DNA of 7,312 nt from an uncultured Eubacteriales bacterium (GCA_900554625.1 USHP01000094.1:1-7312), one strand, 5' to 3'; numbered from the stretch's first letter, positions 1-6,259 are shown. Numbers and translations are program-made. Notes: generated by a model not told the origin, from the letters alone.

Positions 1-409
1 CAAAACAAAGGTGCATATGGGGCGTTTTCTCGTCCATATGCACCACGGCGGATATGATCGTGTCTTTCGATTGATGTTTTTGAATAAAGTCCAGCGCTTC
101 GGCGAAATATGCTTTGACCTCGGATTTTTTCTTGCCCTTGAAAAACTCCGGGCTGGCGGTCACCAGCGCCTCCACCACCCGCACACTGTCGGAACGGGTG
201 CGGCAGCCTGCTTCTGCAATCTGCTTTTCAGATTCTGCCCGGTACTTTCGTTCCGGTGTCACCAGATGAAAGTTGAGGCTGCTGCGAGTGGTATCGATAT
301 CGGGATTGCTGGCGTATTTTTCTTTGGTGCGCTCGTTGTGAGATTCGATGTGACCGATCTCCGGCCCCTTGTACTTGGCAAAGCGAAGAATGGCGTACTG
401 TGCTTTCAT
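1..409 (-). CDS. MobV-family relaxase (plasmid mobilization / Pre protein), N-terminal part, runs off window
   Basis: This is the amino-terminal 136 residues of a MobV (Pre/Mob) relaxase, which nicks one DNA strand at an origin of transfer and pilots it into a recipient. The gene continues past the left window edge, so the truncation is artificial. The reading frame begins MKAQYAILRF. Near residues 24-27 is SHNER, matching the HNxR motif whose histidine is the proposed catalytic nucleophile in pMV158 MobM (H22). Residues 34-48 (SNPDIDTTRSSLNFH) match the conserved NxDID..RS..N block. Residues 124-133 read HMDEKTPHMH, the metal-binding HxDExTPHxH motif; H124, E127, H131 and H133 keep the spacing of the MobM ligands. 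Its ATG overlaps the stop of the upstream small gene (TAATG), so the two are probably translationally coupled. Family assignment is strong; the mobilized element and transfer partner cannot be told from here. Confidence 0.95.
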   Translation of the reverse strand, partial: MKAQYAILRFAKYKGPEIGHIESHNERTKEKYASNPDIDTTRSSLNFHLVTPERKYRAESEKQIAEAGCRTRSDSVRVVEALVTASPEFFKGKKKSEVKAYFAEALDFIQKHQSKDTIISAVVHMDEKTPHMHLCF

Positions 410-624
410 TAGCGATCCCTCCGTTTCTGCCATACGATGTCGTAGCCCAGCACATCGGCCAGTTCCACGACTTCTCTATAACGGATGCTCTCCCGCTGCA
501 GCTTGGCGGAAAGGTTGGAAACGCTGTCGCTCCAATCGTATTCATCGGACAGCCTGTCCACCAGTTCCTGCATGGTAAAACCTGCACGGATGATCTGCGC
601 TTTGATCTCGTTTCTGATGTCCAT
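409..624 (-). CDS. Small helix-turn-helix-like protein upstream of the relaxase
   Basis: A 71-residue protein beginning MDIRNEIKAQ. The frame stays open further upstream to 720, but the ATG at 624 is preceded on the minus strand by a strong AGGAGG site, so this start is preferred. The order of predicted helices (IRNEIKAQIIRAG, TMQELVDRLSDEY, SVSNLSAKLQRES, YREVVELADVLGYDIVW) resembles a compact lambda-repressor/XRE fold in which SVSNLSAKL would be the recognition helix. It has no other domain, signal peptide or membrane segment. Its stop overlaps the start of the MobV gene, so it probably regulates the relaxase gene or acts as a relaxosome accessory DNA-binding protein. The exact family was not recognised; the DNA-binding role is inferred from the pattern and position. 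Confidence 0.8.
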   Translation of the reverse strand: MDIRNEIKAQIIRAGFTMQELVDRLSDEYDWSDSVSNLSAKLQRESIRYREVVELADVLGYDIVWQKRRDR

Positions 625-900
625 TTCGTTCCTCCTGATTTTGGAAATGAAAACAGCAAAGCCGATGCACTCTCTGGCAAACCGACTTTGCTGTATTGTG
701 TAAATCTCGATTGACTGCAAATTCGTTCAGATTTGACGGTGTAATGTCCTGCCCGTAGGTGGGCATATCCGACTTTGCGGAACCGTGGGACAGTTCACAA
801 AACCGTGCAGATGCACACTTTTTAGTAATGCCGGTGCTCGTTTCCAAGACGCGCGGTTCCACGAAGTCTTTTCGTCCTGCAGAAAAATTCTTTCCTGTTT
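625..900. other. Structured spacer upstream of the relaxase genes, candidate transfer-origin or regulatory region
   Basis: No convincing gene lies here. On the plus strand there are two direct copies of AACCGTG 20 bp apart (781-787 and 801-807). Three small inverted repeats are also present: TGCCC/GGGCA (750-754 and 761-765), GTGCA/TGCAC (805-809 and 812-816) and GCAAAG/CTTTGC (656-661 and 686-691). Read on the minus strand it contains CTAAAAAGTGTGC (825-813), which resembles the AGTGTG nick-side sequence of MobV origins. MobV origins of transfer usually lie just upstream of the mob gene, so this is a reasonable place for one, but no full match to a known site was seen. A weak ORF (542-904) crosses it and is judged spurious. 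Confidence 0.4.
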
Positions 901-1107
901 TCATCTATCTTGAAAATACCCCCGCTTTTTCAGTTCCTGCAGATCAAAGATCACATCCTCAGCTCGGAGCTTGGCAAGGCAGCCGAGGGTATAAATGTCG
1001 TAGGTGTCGTCAATCAGAAGCAGCGTCATCAGCAGTTTCTGGCTTCCGGTCAGATTGCTGTCATAGATGTGAAACAGCGGCAGTTCCTTGTAATACAGCT
1101 TCTTCAT
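901..1107 (-). CDS. Small winged-helix-like hypothetical protein
   Basis: A 68-residue protein starting MKKLYYKELP. The ATG at 1107 has a run of six G residues (minus strand, 1118-1113) five bases upstream that can serve as a ribosome binding site. Residues 20-34 (TGSQKLLMTLLLIDD) form a hydrophobic helix; residues 38-65 (IYTLGCLAKLRAEDVIFDLQELKKRGYF) fit helix-turn-helix plus the start of a wing, with the closing LQELKKRGYF typical of small winged-helix proteins. That suggests DNA binding, perhaps in replication control or relaxosome assembly, since it lies between the replication and mobilization genes on the same strand. It is separated from the helicase gene by a repeat-rich, terminator-like spacer, so it may have its own promoter. 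Specific family not recognised. Confidence 0.65.
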   Translation of the reverse strand: MKKLYYKELPLFHIYDSNLTGSQKLLMTLLLIDDTYDIYTLGCLAKLRAEDVIFDLQELKKRGYFQDR

Positions 1108-1134
1108 TAAATCCCCCCATTTTTACTTGGACTG

Positions 1135-1189
1135 AAAAACATCCATCCCATCCGCCCATCTATCCCATTTGGGATGCTTGGGATGGATG
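1135..1189 (-). terminator. Possible Rho-independent terminator after the helicase gene
   Basis: In the minus-strand transcript, CATCCATCCC (from 1189-1180) pairs perfectly with GGGATGGATG (from 1149-1140) and is followed at once by TTTTT (1139-1135). It lies about 25 bases past the helicase stop codon. The long loop contains its own hairpin. It would separate the replication genes from the small gene and mobilization genes downstream. It occupies the same DNA as the ATCCC/GGGAT cluster, so which role matters is unclear. Confidence 0.45.
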
Positions 1190-1197
1190 GGATAGGG
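1140..1197. repeat. ATCCC / GGGAT short-repeat cluster
   Basis: The first half of this segment repeats ATCCC-type units (1140-1168, with CATCCATCCC at the left) and the second half the complementary GGGAT units (1171-1195, including GGGATGGATG). The two halves can fold on each other: ATCCCA-TT-TGGGAT at the centre (1162-1175), and a perfect 10-bp pairing of 1140-1149 with 1180-1189. Clusters of short units beside a replication helicase could be replication iterons, but they may equally be a repeat-rich terminator. Confidence 0.6.
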
Positions 1198-1213
1198 CTT
1201 TTCGTGTTTGATC

Positions 1214-2527
1214 TCATAAAATTGGCGGCGTGACCAGCGCCTCGATGCCCCAGAATCCGTTGACCCGTTTGCCGAGGCGGTTGGTAATGTGGTTGTCGTG
1301 TTCCAGGCCGAATTCGTCGGCGTGCTTTTTGAGCGTCATGCTCACCGTCCGTGCCGCCAGCGGTTTGTAGGCGTTGTCCTCACACCACATGGAATAGATG
1401 GCGTAGAGATCGACGGAGGTAATGGTGCTGTCGGCCTTCAACCGGATGTACCCCTCCGAGCGCAGGAACAGGAGAACATTGTCCGCCTCCTGCTTGGCCT
1501 CCACACGGTTGTCTCTGGTGCGGGCACTTTCGGTGAACCGGTAGCTGTTTCCAATCAGCCTCCGCAGACCATCCAGACACCAGAGGAAGATCCCCTCGAT
1601 TTCGGCACAGAGCTTGTCCGCAAGAAAAGGATCGTCCTCACGGTCGAGGGGCTTCTTTTTCACCGACAGAATCAGCTGCCGCCGGTAGAAGCCGTCCGAG
1701 TGGTCGTATAAGGATTCCAGATCGCCGTTGGAAAAGGCCAGAAACCGGACATACATCTGCCCCTGATAGCTCTGCTCGCCCTTTCGCTCCAAGTCCATGG
1801 GCATCTCGGCGGTGATCAGCGATTTGAGATAGTGGGTGGATTTCAACGCTTCCATCTTCATGTCATCGTCTACCATGAGAAGTTGATGCTCCAGATCGGC
1901 TCGTGCAAAGGGACTGCGCTCTACTTTGGCGATACTGCCATTTTTCAGATTATCGCCCAGCATCTTCTGCATCACCACGCCGATTCGGCTCTTGCCCTCG
2001 CCGCCGTTTCCTTTGAGCAGCATCATGGTTTGACCTCGGTTGGTGGGGAGTAGACAGTAGCCGAGATACTCCTGCAGGGTCAACACATCCTCGTCCTCCA
2101 AAAGTTCCGATAAAAAATGCAGCCATGTCACAGGCTGCGGAGCGTTGGCATCATATTTGACGGGCAGGCGGTTGCGGCAGAACTCCTTGTGATCGGTGAA
2201 CTCACCGTTCAGAAACAGCGTGCCGTTGGCCACATGGAGCCTGTCTTCGTGTACCGGCAGGTTCGGTGCATAGGCCTCCAGCTTCAGCATTTCCAGAAGC
2301 GCAGACGCCCGCTTTGCAAGGCCACAGCTGAGATAAGGGCGGAGCATCTCGTAGATAGCTTTACGGACGCTTTCTTCATCGTTGATGCGTCCCTCCCTGG
2401 TAAAAAAACTGCCGCCCACCCGGACCATAGGGTGCTTCTGCAGAAAGTCCTCACAGAATCCAACCTCATTTACCATTTTACCGTCGTACCAAAAGGGCCT
2501 TTCGACGGTGTATTCATGTTTGTTCAT
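1214..2527 (-). CDS. D5/P4-type SF3 helicase (phage/plasmid primase family C-terminal type)
   Basis: A 437-residue protein of the poxvirus D5 / phage P4 alpha-like family, whose members form ring helicases at replication origins of phages and plasmids. Residues 1-165 match the D5_N type of region. Walker A is GNGGEGKS (173-180), Walker B LLMVDDDM (216-223), the sensor-like FLAFSNGDL lies at 262-270, and FYRRQLIL (280-287) supplies the likely arginine finger. Residues 370-430 look like the C-terminal winged-helix domain. An AEP-type primase catalytic domain is not visible, so this is a helicase-only version; the length is short compared with fused primase-helicases. The ATG at 2527 has AGGAGG six bases upstream and overlaps the end of the CHC2 gene by 14 bp, indicating a coupled operon. 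Proposed role: replication of the element. Family call is firm; being the replication initiator is inference. Confidence 0.9.
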   Translation of the reverse strand: MNKHEYTVERPFWYDGKMVNEVGFCEDFLQKHPMVRVGGSFFTREGRINDEESVRKAIYEMLRPYLSCGLAKRASALLEMLKLEAYAPNLPVHEDRLHVANGTLFLNGEFTDHKEFCRNRLPVKYDANAPQPVTWLHFLSELLEDEDVLTLQEYLGYCLLPTNRGQTMMLLKGNGGEGKSRIGVVMQKMLGDNLKNGSIAKVERSPFARADLEHQLLMVDDDMKMEALKSTHYLKSLITAEMPMDLERKGEQSYQGQMYVRFLAFSNGDLESLYDHSDGFYRRQLILSVKKKPLDREDDPFLADKLCAEIEGIFLWCLDGLRRLIGNSYRFTESARTRDNRVEAKQEADNVLLFLRSEGYIRLKADSTITSVDLYAIYSMWCEDNAYKPLAARTVSMTLKKHADEFGLEHDNHITNRLGKRVNGFWGIEALVTPPIL

Positions 2528-3104
2528 TCGATTCCTCCTTGATCTCTCGCAGGTGATCCTGCAAGAGCGTGATTTTGTTGTCTTTCATCATGTCGTTTAC
2601 CAAGTCTGTTCGTTCTTCCGGAGAACCTATCGTCAGTAAATCCAACATATACTGCGTACATTCGAGCATATGGCAGGCTTCCACAAAGCGGTCGTCCGGA
2701 TCATCCTCCAGTGTCTGAGGCGAAAAGCGCACCTTCCAATCCTGCAGGATTTGCAGATACTCCCGTAGAACGCGGAAACAAAGACGCTCGTTGTCTGCCT
2801 GCGTCCTGTACAAGTTCAGCTTGGTGAGGATGGACGGCTTGTCCTCTTGAACACCGAAGTCTGCCCTCAGTTTCTGCACTGCCTCCATGGCTGTGATACC
2901 GAACAGCTTGGATGTGAATTCAATCACATCTCCCTTAGCACCACAGCCGAAGCAATAGAAGTAATCCTCATTTAGCTTCATGCTGGGGTGTCGGTCATTG
3001 TGGAATGGACAGCAGGCCATTCCGTTTCGGCTGACGCTCAGCCCGAAGTGTTCCGCCGCCATCCTCGGCGTGACCGTGGATTTGACGGCTTCAAAAATTG
3101 TCAT
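2514..3104 (-). CDS. CHC2 zinc-finger protein (DnaG-type zinc ribbon, no TOPRIM)
   Basis: A 196-residue protein starting MTIFEAVKST. An ATG two codons earlier and a TTG at 3134 are also in frame, but GAGAGGAG sits eight bases before the ATG at 3104. Residues 11-64 are a DnaG-like CHC2 zinc ribbon: C32-x2-H35 (CPFHNDRHPS) and C51-x2-C54 (CFGCGAKGDVIEF) supply the four zinc ligands. In bacterial primases this domain recognises the template. Residues 65-85 continue the typical helical part (ITAMEAVQKLRADFG). The remaining 110 residues are charged and helical with no TOPRIM motifs, so primer synthesis by this protein alone is unlikely. Pairing with the overlapping SF3 helicase gene suggests a split primase-helicase module working at the element's origin. 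It is the first gene of the minus-strand operon. Confidence 0.9.
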   Translation of the reverse strand: MTIFEAVKSTVTPRMAAEHFGLSVSRNGMACCPFHNDRHPSMKLNEDYFYCFGCGAKGDVIEFTSKLFGITAMEAVQKLRADFGVQEDKPSILTKLNLYRTQADNERLCFRVLREYLQILQDWKVRFSPQTLEDDPDDRFVEACHMLECTQYMLDLLTIGSPEERTDLVNDMMKDNKITLLQDHLREIKEESNEQT

Positions 3105-3202
3105 AGGCATTTCTCCTCTCGATTTTTCTGACAAATTCTCTTTGTCATCTGAATATACGGAGAAAAAGTCTTAGACCGAAAAAATCAGGCTCTTGTGCAA
3201 GC

Positions 3203-3251
3203 AAACAAAAAAGCCCTCCCGAATTCTTGCAAAAATGCAAGCCGGAAGGGC
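3203..3251 (-). terminator. Intrinsic terminator or attenuator upstream of the replication operon
   Basis: A long hairpin: CTTGCA (3226-3231) pairs with TGCAAG (3236-3241) around an AAAA loop, and GCCCTCCCG (3213-3221) pairs with CGGAAGGGC (3243-3251) with one mismatch; a small internal loop separates the two stems. Only on the minus strand is it followed by a T-tract (TTTTTTGTTT, 3212-3203). That direction leads into the CHC2 gene about 100 bp further on. It can be a leader attenuator if the operon promoter lies to its right, or an insulator if the promoter lies to its left. Confidence 0.75.
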
Positions 3252-3264
3252 GAAACAAATCACC

Positions 3265-3283
3265 AATCATTCACTTGATGATT
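3265..3283. promoter_or_regulatory. Operator-like palindrome upstream of the AlbA_2 gene promoter
   Basis: AATCAT (3265-3270) and ATGATT (3278-3283) form a perfect inverted repeat with a 7-base centre, ending five bases before the -35 box of the rightward promoter. Its place between divergent genes fits a regulator binding site; the binding protein is unknown, though the AlbA_2 or XRE products of this window are candidates. Confidence 0.4.
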
Positions 3284-3288
3284 AGAAG

Positions 3289-3317
3289 TTGACAAGAATG
3301 ATTATAATGACTATAAT
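3289..3317 (+). promoter_or_regulatory. Consensus sigma-A promoter of the AlbA_2 gene
   Basis: TTGACA at 3289-3294 and TATAAT at 3312-3317 are separated by exactly 17 bases, a perfect housekeeping promoter. A second TATAAT lies at 3303-3308 as part of a TATAATGA direct repeat with a 9-bp period. A start of transcription near 3324 would give a leader of only about 20 bases. Such a strong promoter implies that repression rather than activation sets expression. Confidence 0.85.
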
Positions 3318-3344
3318 GATGATAAGAAACACTGGAGGTGCCTT

Positions 3345-4649
3345 ATGAACTATATCGAAAGTGAGACTGTGGAACTCAAAGCGGAAGTGGTCAGCGATAT
3401 CTGCAAAGAAATCATCGCATTTGCCAATACAAAAGGCGGTACCCTGTATATCGGCGTTCAGGACGATGGGCAGATCATCGGTGTGAACGATGCCGACCGT
3501 GTCACGCTGCAGATCAGCAATATGGTTCGGGACTCCATCAAGCCGGACGTAACCATGTTTGTTGGGTATAAAACGCAGGAAGAGAACGGCAGGCAAGTCG
3601 TTGCGGTAACGGTTCAGAAAGGGACGGACCGGCCTTATTATCTTGGGAGCAAAGGTCTGAAACCCAGCGGTGTCTATGTTCGGAACGGCACCTCTACCGA
3701 TCCTGCCACCGATACAGCTATTCGAAAAATGATCAAGGAGACGGATGGCGACACATTTGAAGATATGCGTTCTTTGGAGCAGAATCTGACCTTTGAGGCA
3801 GCAGCGGAACTGTTTGCCAAATGCAAAATACCCTTTGATGCTTCAAAGATGCGAACCCTTGGTTTGGTGTCTTCTGACGGTATCTATTCCAATGTCGCCA
3901 TGCTGTTATCCGATCAGTGCAGCATAACGGTCAAAGCAGCGACATTTACCGGAACTGAAAAAGTCAACTTTCATGACAGACGCGAATTTACCGGCTCCCT
4001 ATTCCGGCAGATGGAGGAAATATACGCCTACCTTGACCTGAGAAACAGCACGAAGTCGACCATTGAGGGCTTGTACCGCAATGATTTGCGCGACTATCCG
4101 GAAGAAGCCCTTCGGGAAGCGCTGATGAATTCGCTGGTTCACAGAGACTATTCCTTCCGTGCCAGCACCTTAATCAGTGTATACGACGACCGAATTGAAT
4201 TTGTATCCATAGGCGGTTTACCCAGCGGCATTGAGCTCGATGATATTATGCTCGGCCTTTCCGTATGCCGAAACCCAAAGTTGGCGGCGGTATTTTACCG
4301 ACTGAAGCTGATTGAGGCCTATGGTACCGGTATGCCGAAAATCATGAGTTCTTATGGGGGCAGCGGGCTGGAACCCAAAATTGAAGTCACCAATAATGCC
4401 TTCAAAATTACTTTGCCCAATCGCAATGCCGCAGAAAAGAAGGTGACCGCAGCCTCGATTGCCCGCAGAACCAATGAGCAGCAGATCATGGAAGTTGTCG
4501 AGAGAAATGGGTTCATCGTTCGCAGCGATGTGGATTCTTTGCTCAGCGTCAGCCAGGCGACAGCAAGCCGTATTCTGAAACGCATGGTTGCCGATGGGCT
4601 GCTCTATCAGGATGGTGTTGGGAGAAAGACGAAATTCCTGAAAAAGTGA
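3345..4649 (+). CDS. AlbA_2/Schlafen-domain ATP-binding transcriptional regulator
   Basis: A 434-residue protein of the COG2865 type (often called a RecG-like or putative transcriptional regulator). Residues 5-125 form the AlbA_2 (Schlafen-like) domain, with the recognisable ETVELKAEV start, DICKEIIAFANTKGGTLYIGV (18-38) and GVYVRNGTSTDPA (109-121). Residues 250-345 match a GHKL-like ATP-binding domain: YPEEALREALMNSLVHRDYS (251-270) is the N-box-like helix, and RNPKLA (309-314) and EAYGTGMPKI (324-333) the later conserved pieces. Residues 375-430 end in a winged helix (DVDSLLSVSQATASRILKRMVADGLLY). GGAGG lies six bases before the ATG, under a consensus promoter. It is divergent from the replication operon and upstream of the XRE/sigma pair, so it probably regulates element genes. 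Family members also occur near defence or toxin systems, so a wider role is possible; no catalytic nuclease motif was seen. Confidence 0.9.
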   Translation: MNYIESETVELKAEVVSDICKEIIAFANTKGGTLYIGVQDDGQIIGVNDADRVTLQISNMVRDSIKPDVTMFVGYKTQEENGRQVVAVTVQKGTDRPYYLGSKGLKPSGVYVRNGTSTDPATDTAIRKMIKETDGDTFEDMRSLEQNLTFEAAAELFAKCKIPFDASKMRTLGLVSSDGIYSNVAMLLSDQCSITVKAATFTGTEKVNFHDRREFTGSLFRQMEEIYAYLDLRNSTKSTIEGLYRNDLRDYPEEALREALMNSLVHRDYSFRASTLISVYDDRIEFVSIGGLPSGIELDDIMLGLSVCRNPKLAAVFYRLKLIEAYGTGMPKIMSSYGGSGLEPKIEVTNNAFKITLPNRNAAEKKVTAASIARRTNEQQIMEVVERNGFIVRSDVDSLLSVSQATASRILKRMVADGLLYQDGVGRKTKFLKK

Positions 4650-4650
4650 T

Positions 4651-4684
4651 TTGTCCAATGATATGCAAGTACGGATTATCGTAC
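4651..4684 (+). promoter_or_regulatory. Possible promoter and operator of the XRE-sigma operon
   Basis: Just after the AlbA_2 stop, TTGTCC (4651-4656) and GATTAT (4674-4679) are 17 bases apart, a moderate sigma-A match. The -10-like hexamer is flanked exactly by GTACG (4669-4673) and CGTAC (4680-4684), a perfect inverted repeat. A repressor binding here would cover the -10 box, and autoregulation by the XRE product is the simplest guess. Read-through from the AlbA_2 gene is also possible. Confidence 0.45.
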
Positions 4685-4746
4685 AGGAAGAAAGTTATTA
4701 TGAAATATAAATTCTGATCTGAATTACTTGGTAGGAGGTGTGGTGA

Positions 4747-5553
4747 ATGAGCAACGAGAGTGTTTATCTCCCCGGTAAAATCCGTGACCGTATTCAGGAC
4801 CTGATGAAATCACGCAAGGTCACACAGGCAGAACTTGCCACCCGGATCGGTTGTTCGGAAAGTGCGCTGAGTCGTTTCATCAGCGGCAAGACGGACAAGC
4901 TGGGCGATGAAAATATCATCCGCATTGCCCGTGTGTTTAACGTCTCCACTGACTTCCTGCTTGGGGAAGTCGATGTCCCCGACCGCCTGAATTATGATAT
5001 TTCCGAGCTTGGCCTGTCGGTACAGGCGGCAAGAAATCTGTACACCCATAAAGTGAATCCACAGGTGGTCAATGCACTGCTTGAAAATCCGGAGTTTTCC
5101 AACACCACCAATCTGATCTCCGGTTACCTGGATGACGAACTCGCCAAGGGCTTTGCGGCACAGAATCAGTTGTACGCAACCGTCGCCGGTATGCTGAAAT
5201 GTGAGCCAGATGCGGTAAATGACGTTAAGAAATTACAGACGCCTGTGTATCAGGCAGACCTGACGGCGATCCAGCGGTCATTTATGGCAGCGGTACAAGC
5301 AGTCAAGAAAGAGGTTGGCAACGATCTGTCTGCCACCCGTGAACTGACCGCGCAGGCAGCGAAAAAGATTTATGACGAGCTGACAAAGGGGCAGAAAAAG
5401 CGAAACCGCAAAATCACCCCGGAACAAATCAGCGAGGCGGTGGCACAATCTGTTTCCCATTTGCCTGGTGTCGATACGGAAATGGTCAAGCAGATGTTCC
5501 TTGCGATGACCGGCACGGTAACGAATCATGAAAAGAGACCAGATGACCAATGA
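4747..5553 (+). CDS. XRE-family helix-turn-helix transcriptional regulator
   Basis: A 268-residue protein. Residues 11-74 are a lambda-repressor/Cro-type domain (KIRDRIQDLMKSRKVTQAEL, then ATRIGCSESALSRFISGK with the recognition helix at about 38-47, closing IIRIARVFNVSTDFLLG). Residues 80-268 are mostly helical, with a basic stretch KGQKKRNRKITPEQI (214-228), and match no domain I recognise; there is no LexA/CI-type protease motif visible, so release by self-cleavage is unlikely. AGGAGG lies eight bases before the ATG. The end of the gene overlaps the sigma factor frame, so both are one operon. Likely role: controls its own operon, and through the sigma factor other element genes. A palindrome around the -10-like hexamer upstream fits autoregulation. 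Confidence 0.9.
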   Translation: MSNESVYLPGKIRDRIQDLMKSRKVTQAELATRIGCSESALSRFISGKTDKLGDENIIRIARVFNVSTDFLLGEVDVPDRLNYDISELGLSVQAARNLYTHKVNPQVVNALLENPEFSNTTNLISGYLDDELAKGFAAQNQLYATVAGMLKCEPDAVNDVKKLQTPVYQADLTAIQRSFMAAVQAVKKEVGNDLSATRELTAQAAKKIYDELTKGQKKRNRKITPEQISEAVAQSVSHLPGVDTEMVKQMFLAMTGTVTNHEKRPDDQ

Positions 5554-6259
5554 ACAGCTCTGTGCATTGGCCAAGCAGGGCGACGCTGATGCGCAGAATC
5601 TGCTGATTGAGAAGAACCTCCGCTTTATCAAAAAGACCGCGTTCGAAGTATGGAATACGCGTGCACAGTTCAACCGCTCCCTGTGTATTGACGTCGAGGA
5701 TCTGGTACAGGAAGGATCAATAGGGCTGTATGACTGTATCGAAAAGTTTGATCCGGACAGCGGCAACCAGTTCCTGACCTATGCTGTTCCGGCAATCAAA
5801 AACGCCATGCTCGACTATGTTCGCTCGCAGAGTTCATTCTTTGAAGGCAAGAATCAGAGCGAGATTATGTCTCTGGATGAATTTGCAAAGGATGAGGTAC
5901 AAAGCAAACATACCTTCATTCCCGATCCCGCGACACAAACACCGGAGCAAGTTTATCTGGCGCAGGAACGACTGAACGATCTCCATCATGCCCTGGATAG
6001 GATCGAGGCCAGAGAAGAACAGTATTTGCGCTATCGGTTCGGATTCGTTGATGACATTGAGCATCCGCTGACGGAAACGGCGCAGCACTTCAACCTGTCC
6101 GAAAGCAGAGCAAAACGCACCGAGGCGCTGGCTCTGGATAACGTGTGGCTGGAGCTGCCGTGGTGGTATGAGCAGCAGAGAACTTTTCTCCTGTCTGCCA
6201 TCATGGAAGCGCTTCTTGCGATTGAGAAATTGATCAACGAAAGAGTGTCGCTCGGATAA
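5543..6259 (+). CDS. Sigma-70 family RNA polymerase sigma factor (mobile-element type)
   Basis: A sigma factor of 238 residues from the ATG at 5543 (MTNEQLCALA); an in-frame ATG at 5528 would add five residues. Neither has a strong ribosome site. I prefer 5543 because AGAG lies just before it and MTNEQL-like starts suit the family. Both overlap the XRE gene, indicating translational coupling. Numbered from 5528, region 2 spans 29-101, with DVEDLVQEGSIGLYDCIEKF (55-74) and FLTYAVPAIKNAMLDYVRSQ (82-101). Region 4 spans 160-207, ending in the helix-turn-helix LTETAQHFNLSESRAKRTEA (181-200). Region 1 is absent. The tail PWWYEQQRTFLLSAIMEALL and beyond is hydrophobic and of unknown use. It probably directs core polymerase to element promoters, such as transfer or excision genes. 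Its target promoter is not known. Confidence 0.9.
   Translation: MTNEQLCALAKQGDADAQNLLIEKNLRFIKKTAFEVWNTRAQFNRSLCIDVEDLVQEGSIGLYDCIEKFDPDSGNQFLTYAVPAIKNAMLDYVRSQSSFFEGKNQSEIMSLDEFAKDEVQSKHTFIPDPATQTPEQVYLAQERLNDLHHALDRIEAREEQYLRYRFGFVDDIEHPLTETAQHFNLSESRAKRTEALALDNVWLELPWWYEQQRTFLLSAIMEALLAIEKLINERVSLG

Noticed and set aside
11..412. Plus-strand ORF of 133 codons at the left edge
   Set aside because: It is the antisense shadow of the MobV relaxase gene, whose catalytic motifs are intact on the other strand.
542..904. Minus-strand ORF of 120 codons whose start overlaps the stop of the 68-residue gene (ATGA)
   Set aside because: No ribosome site, unusual Cys/His/Arg-rich composition, and its last part lies out of frame inside the well-supported 71-residue gene. 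The region is better explained as structured noncoding DNA.
1140..1197. CRISPR-like array
   Set aside because: The units are only about five bases, degenerate, without spacers of regular length, and reverse orientation halfway; no cas gene is present.
2514..3134. Longer form of the CHC2 protein starting at the TTG at 3134
   Set aside because: The ribosome site GAGAGGAG lies downstream of that TTG and is well spaced for the ATG at 3104.
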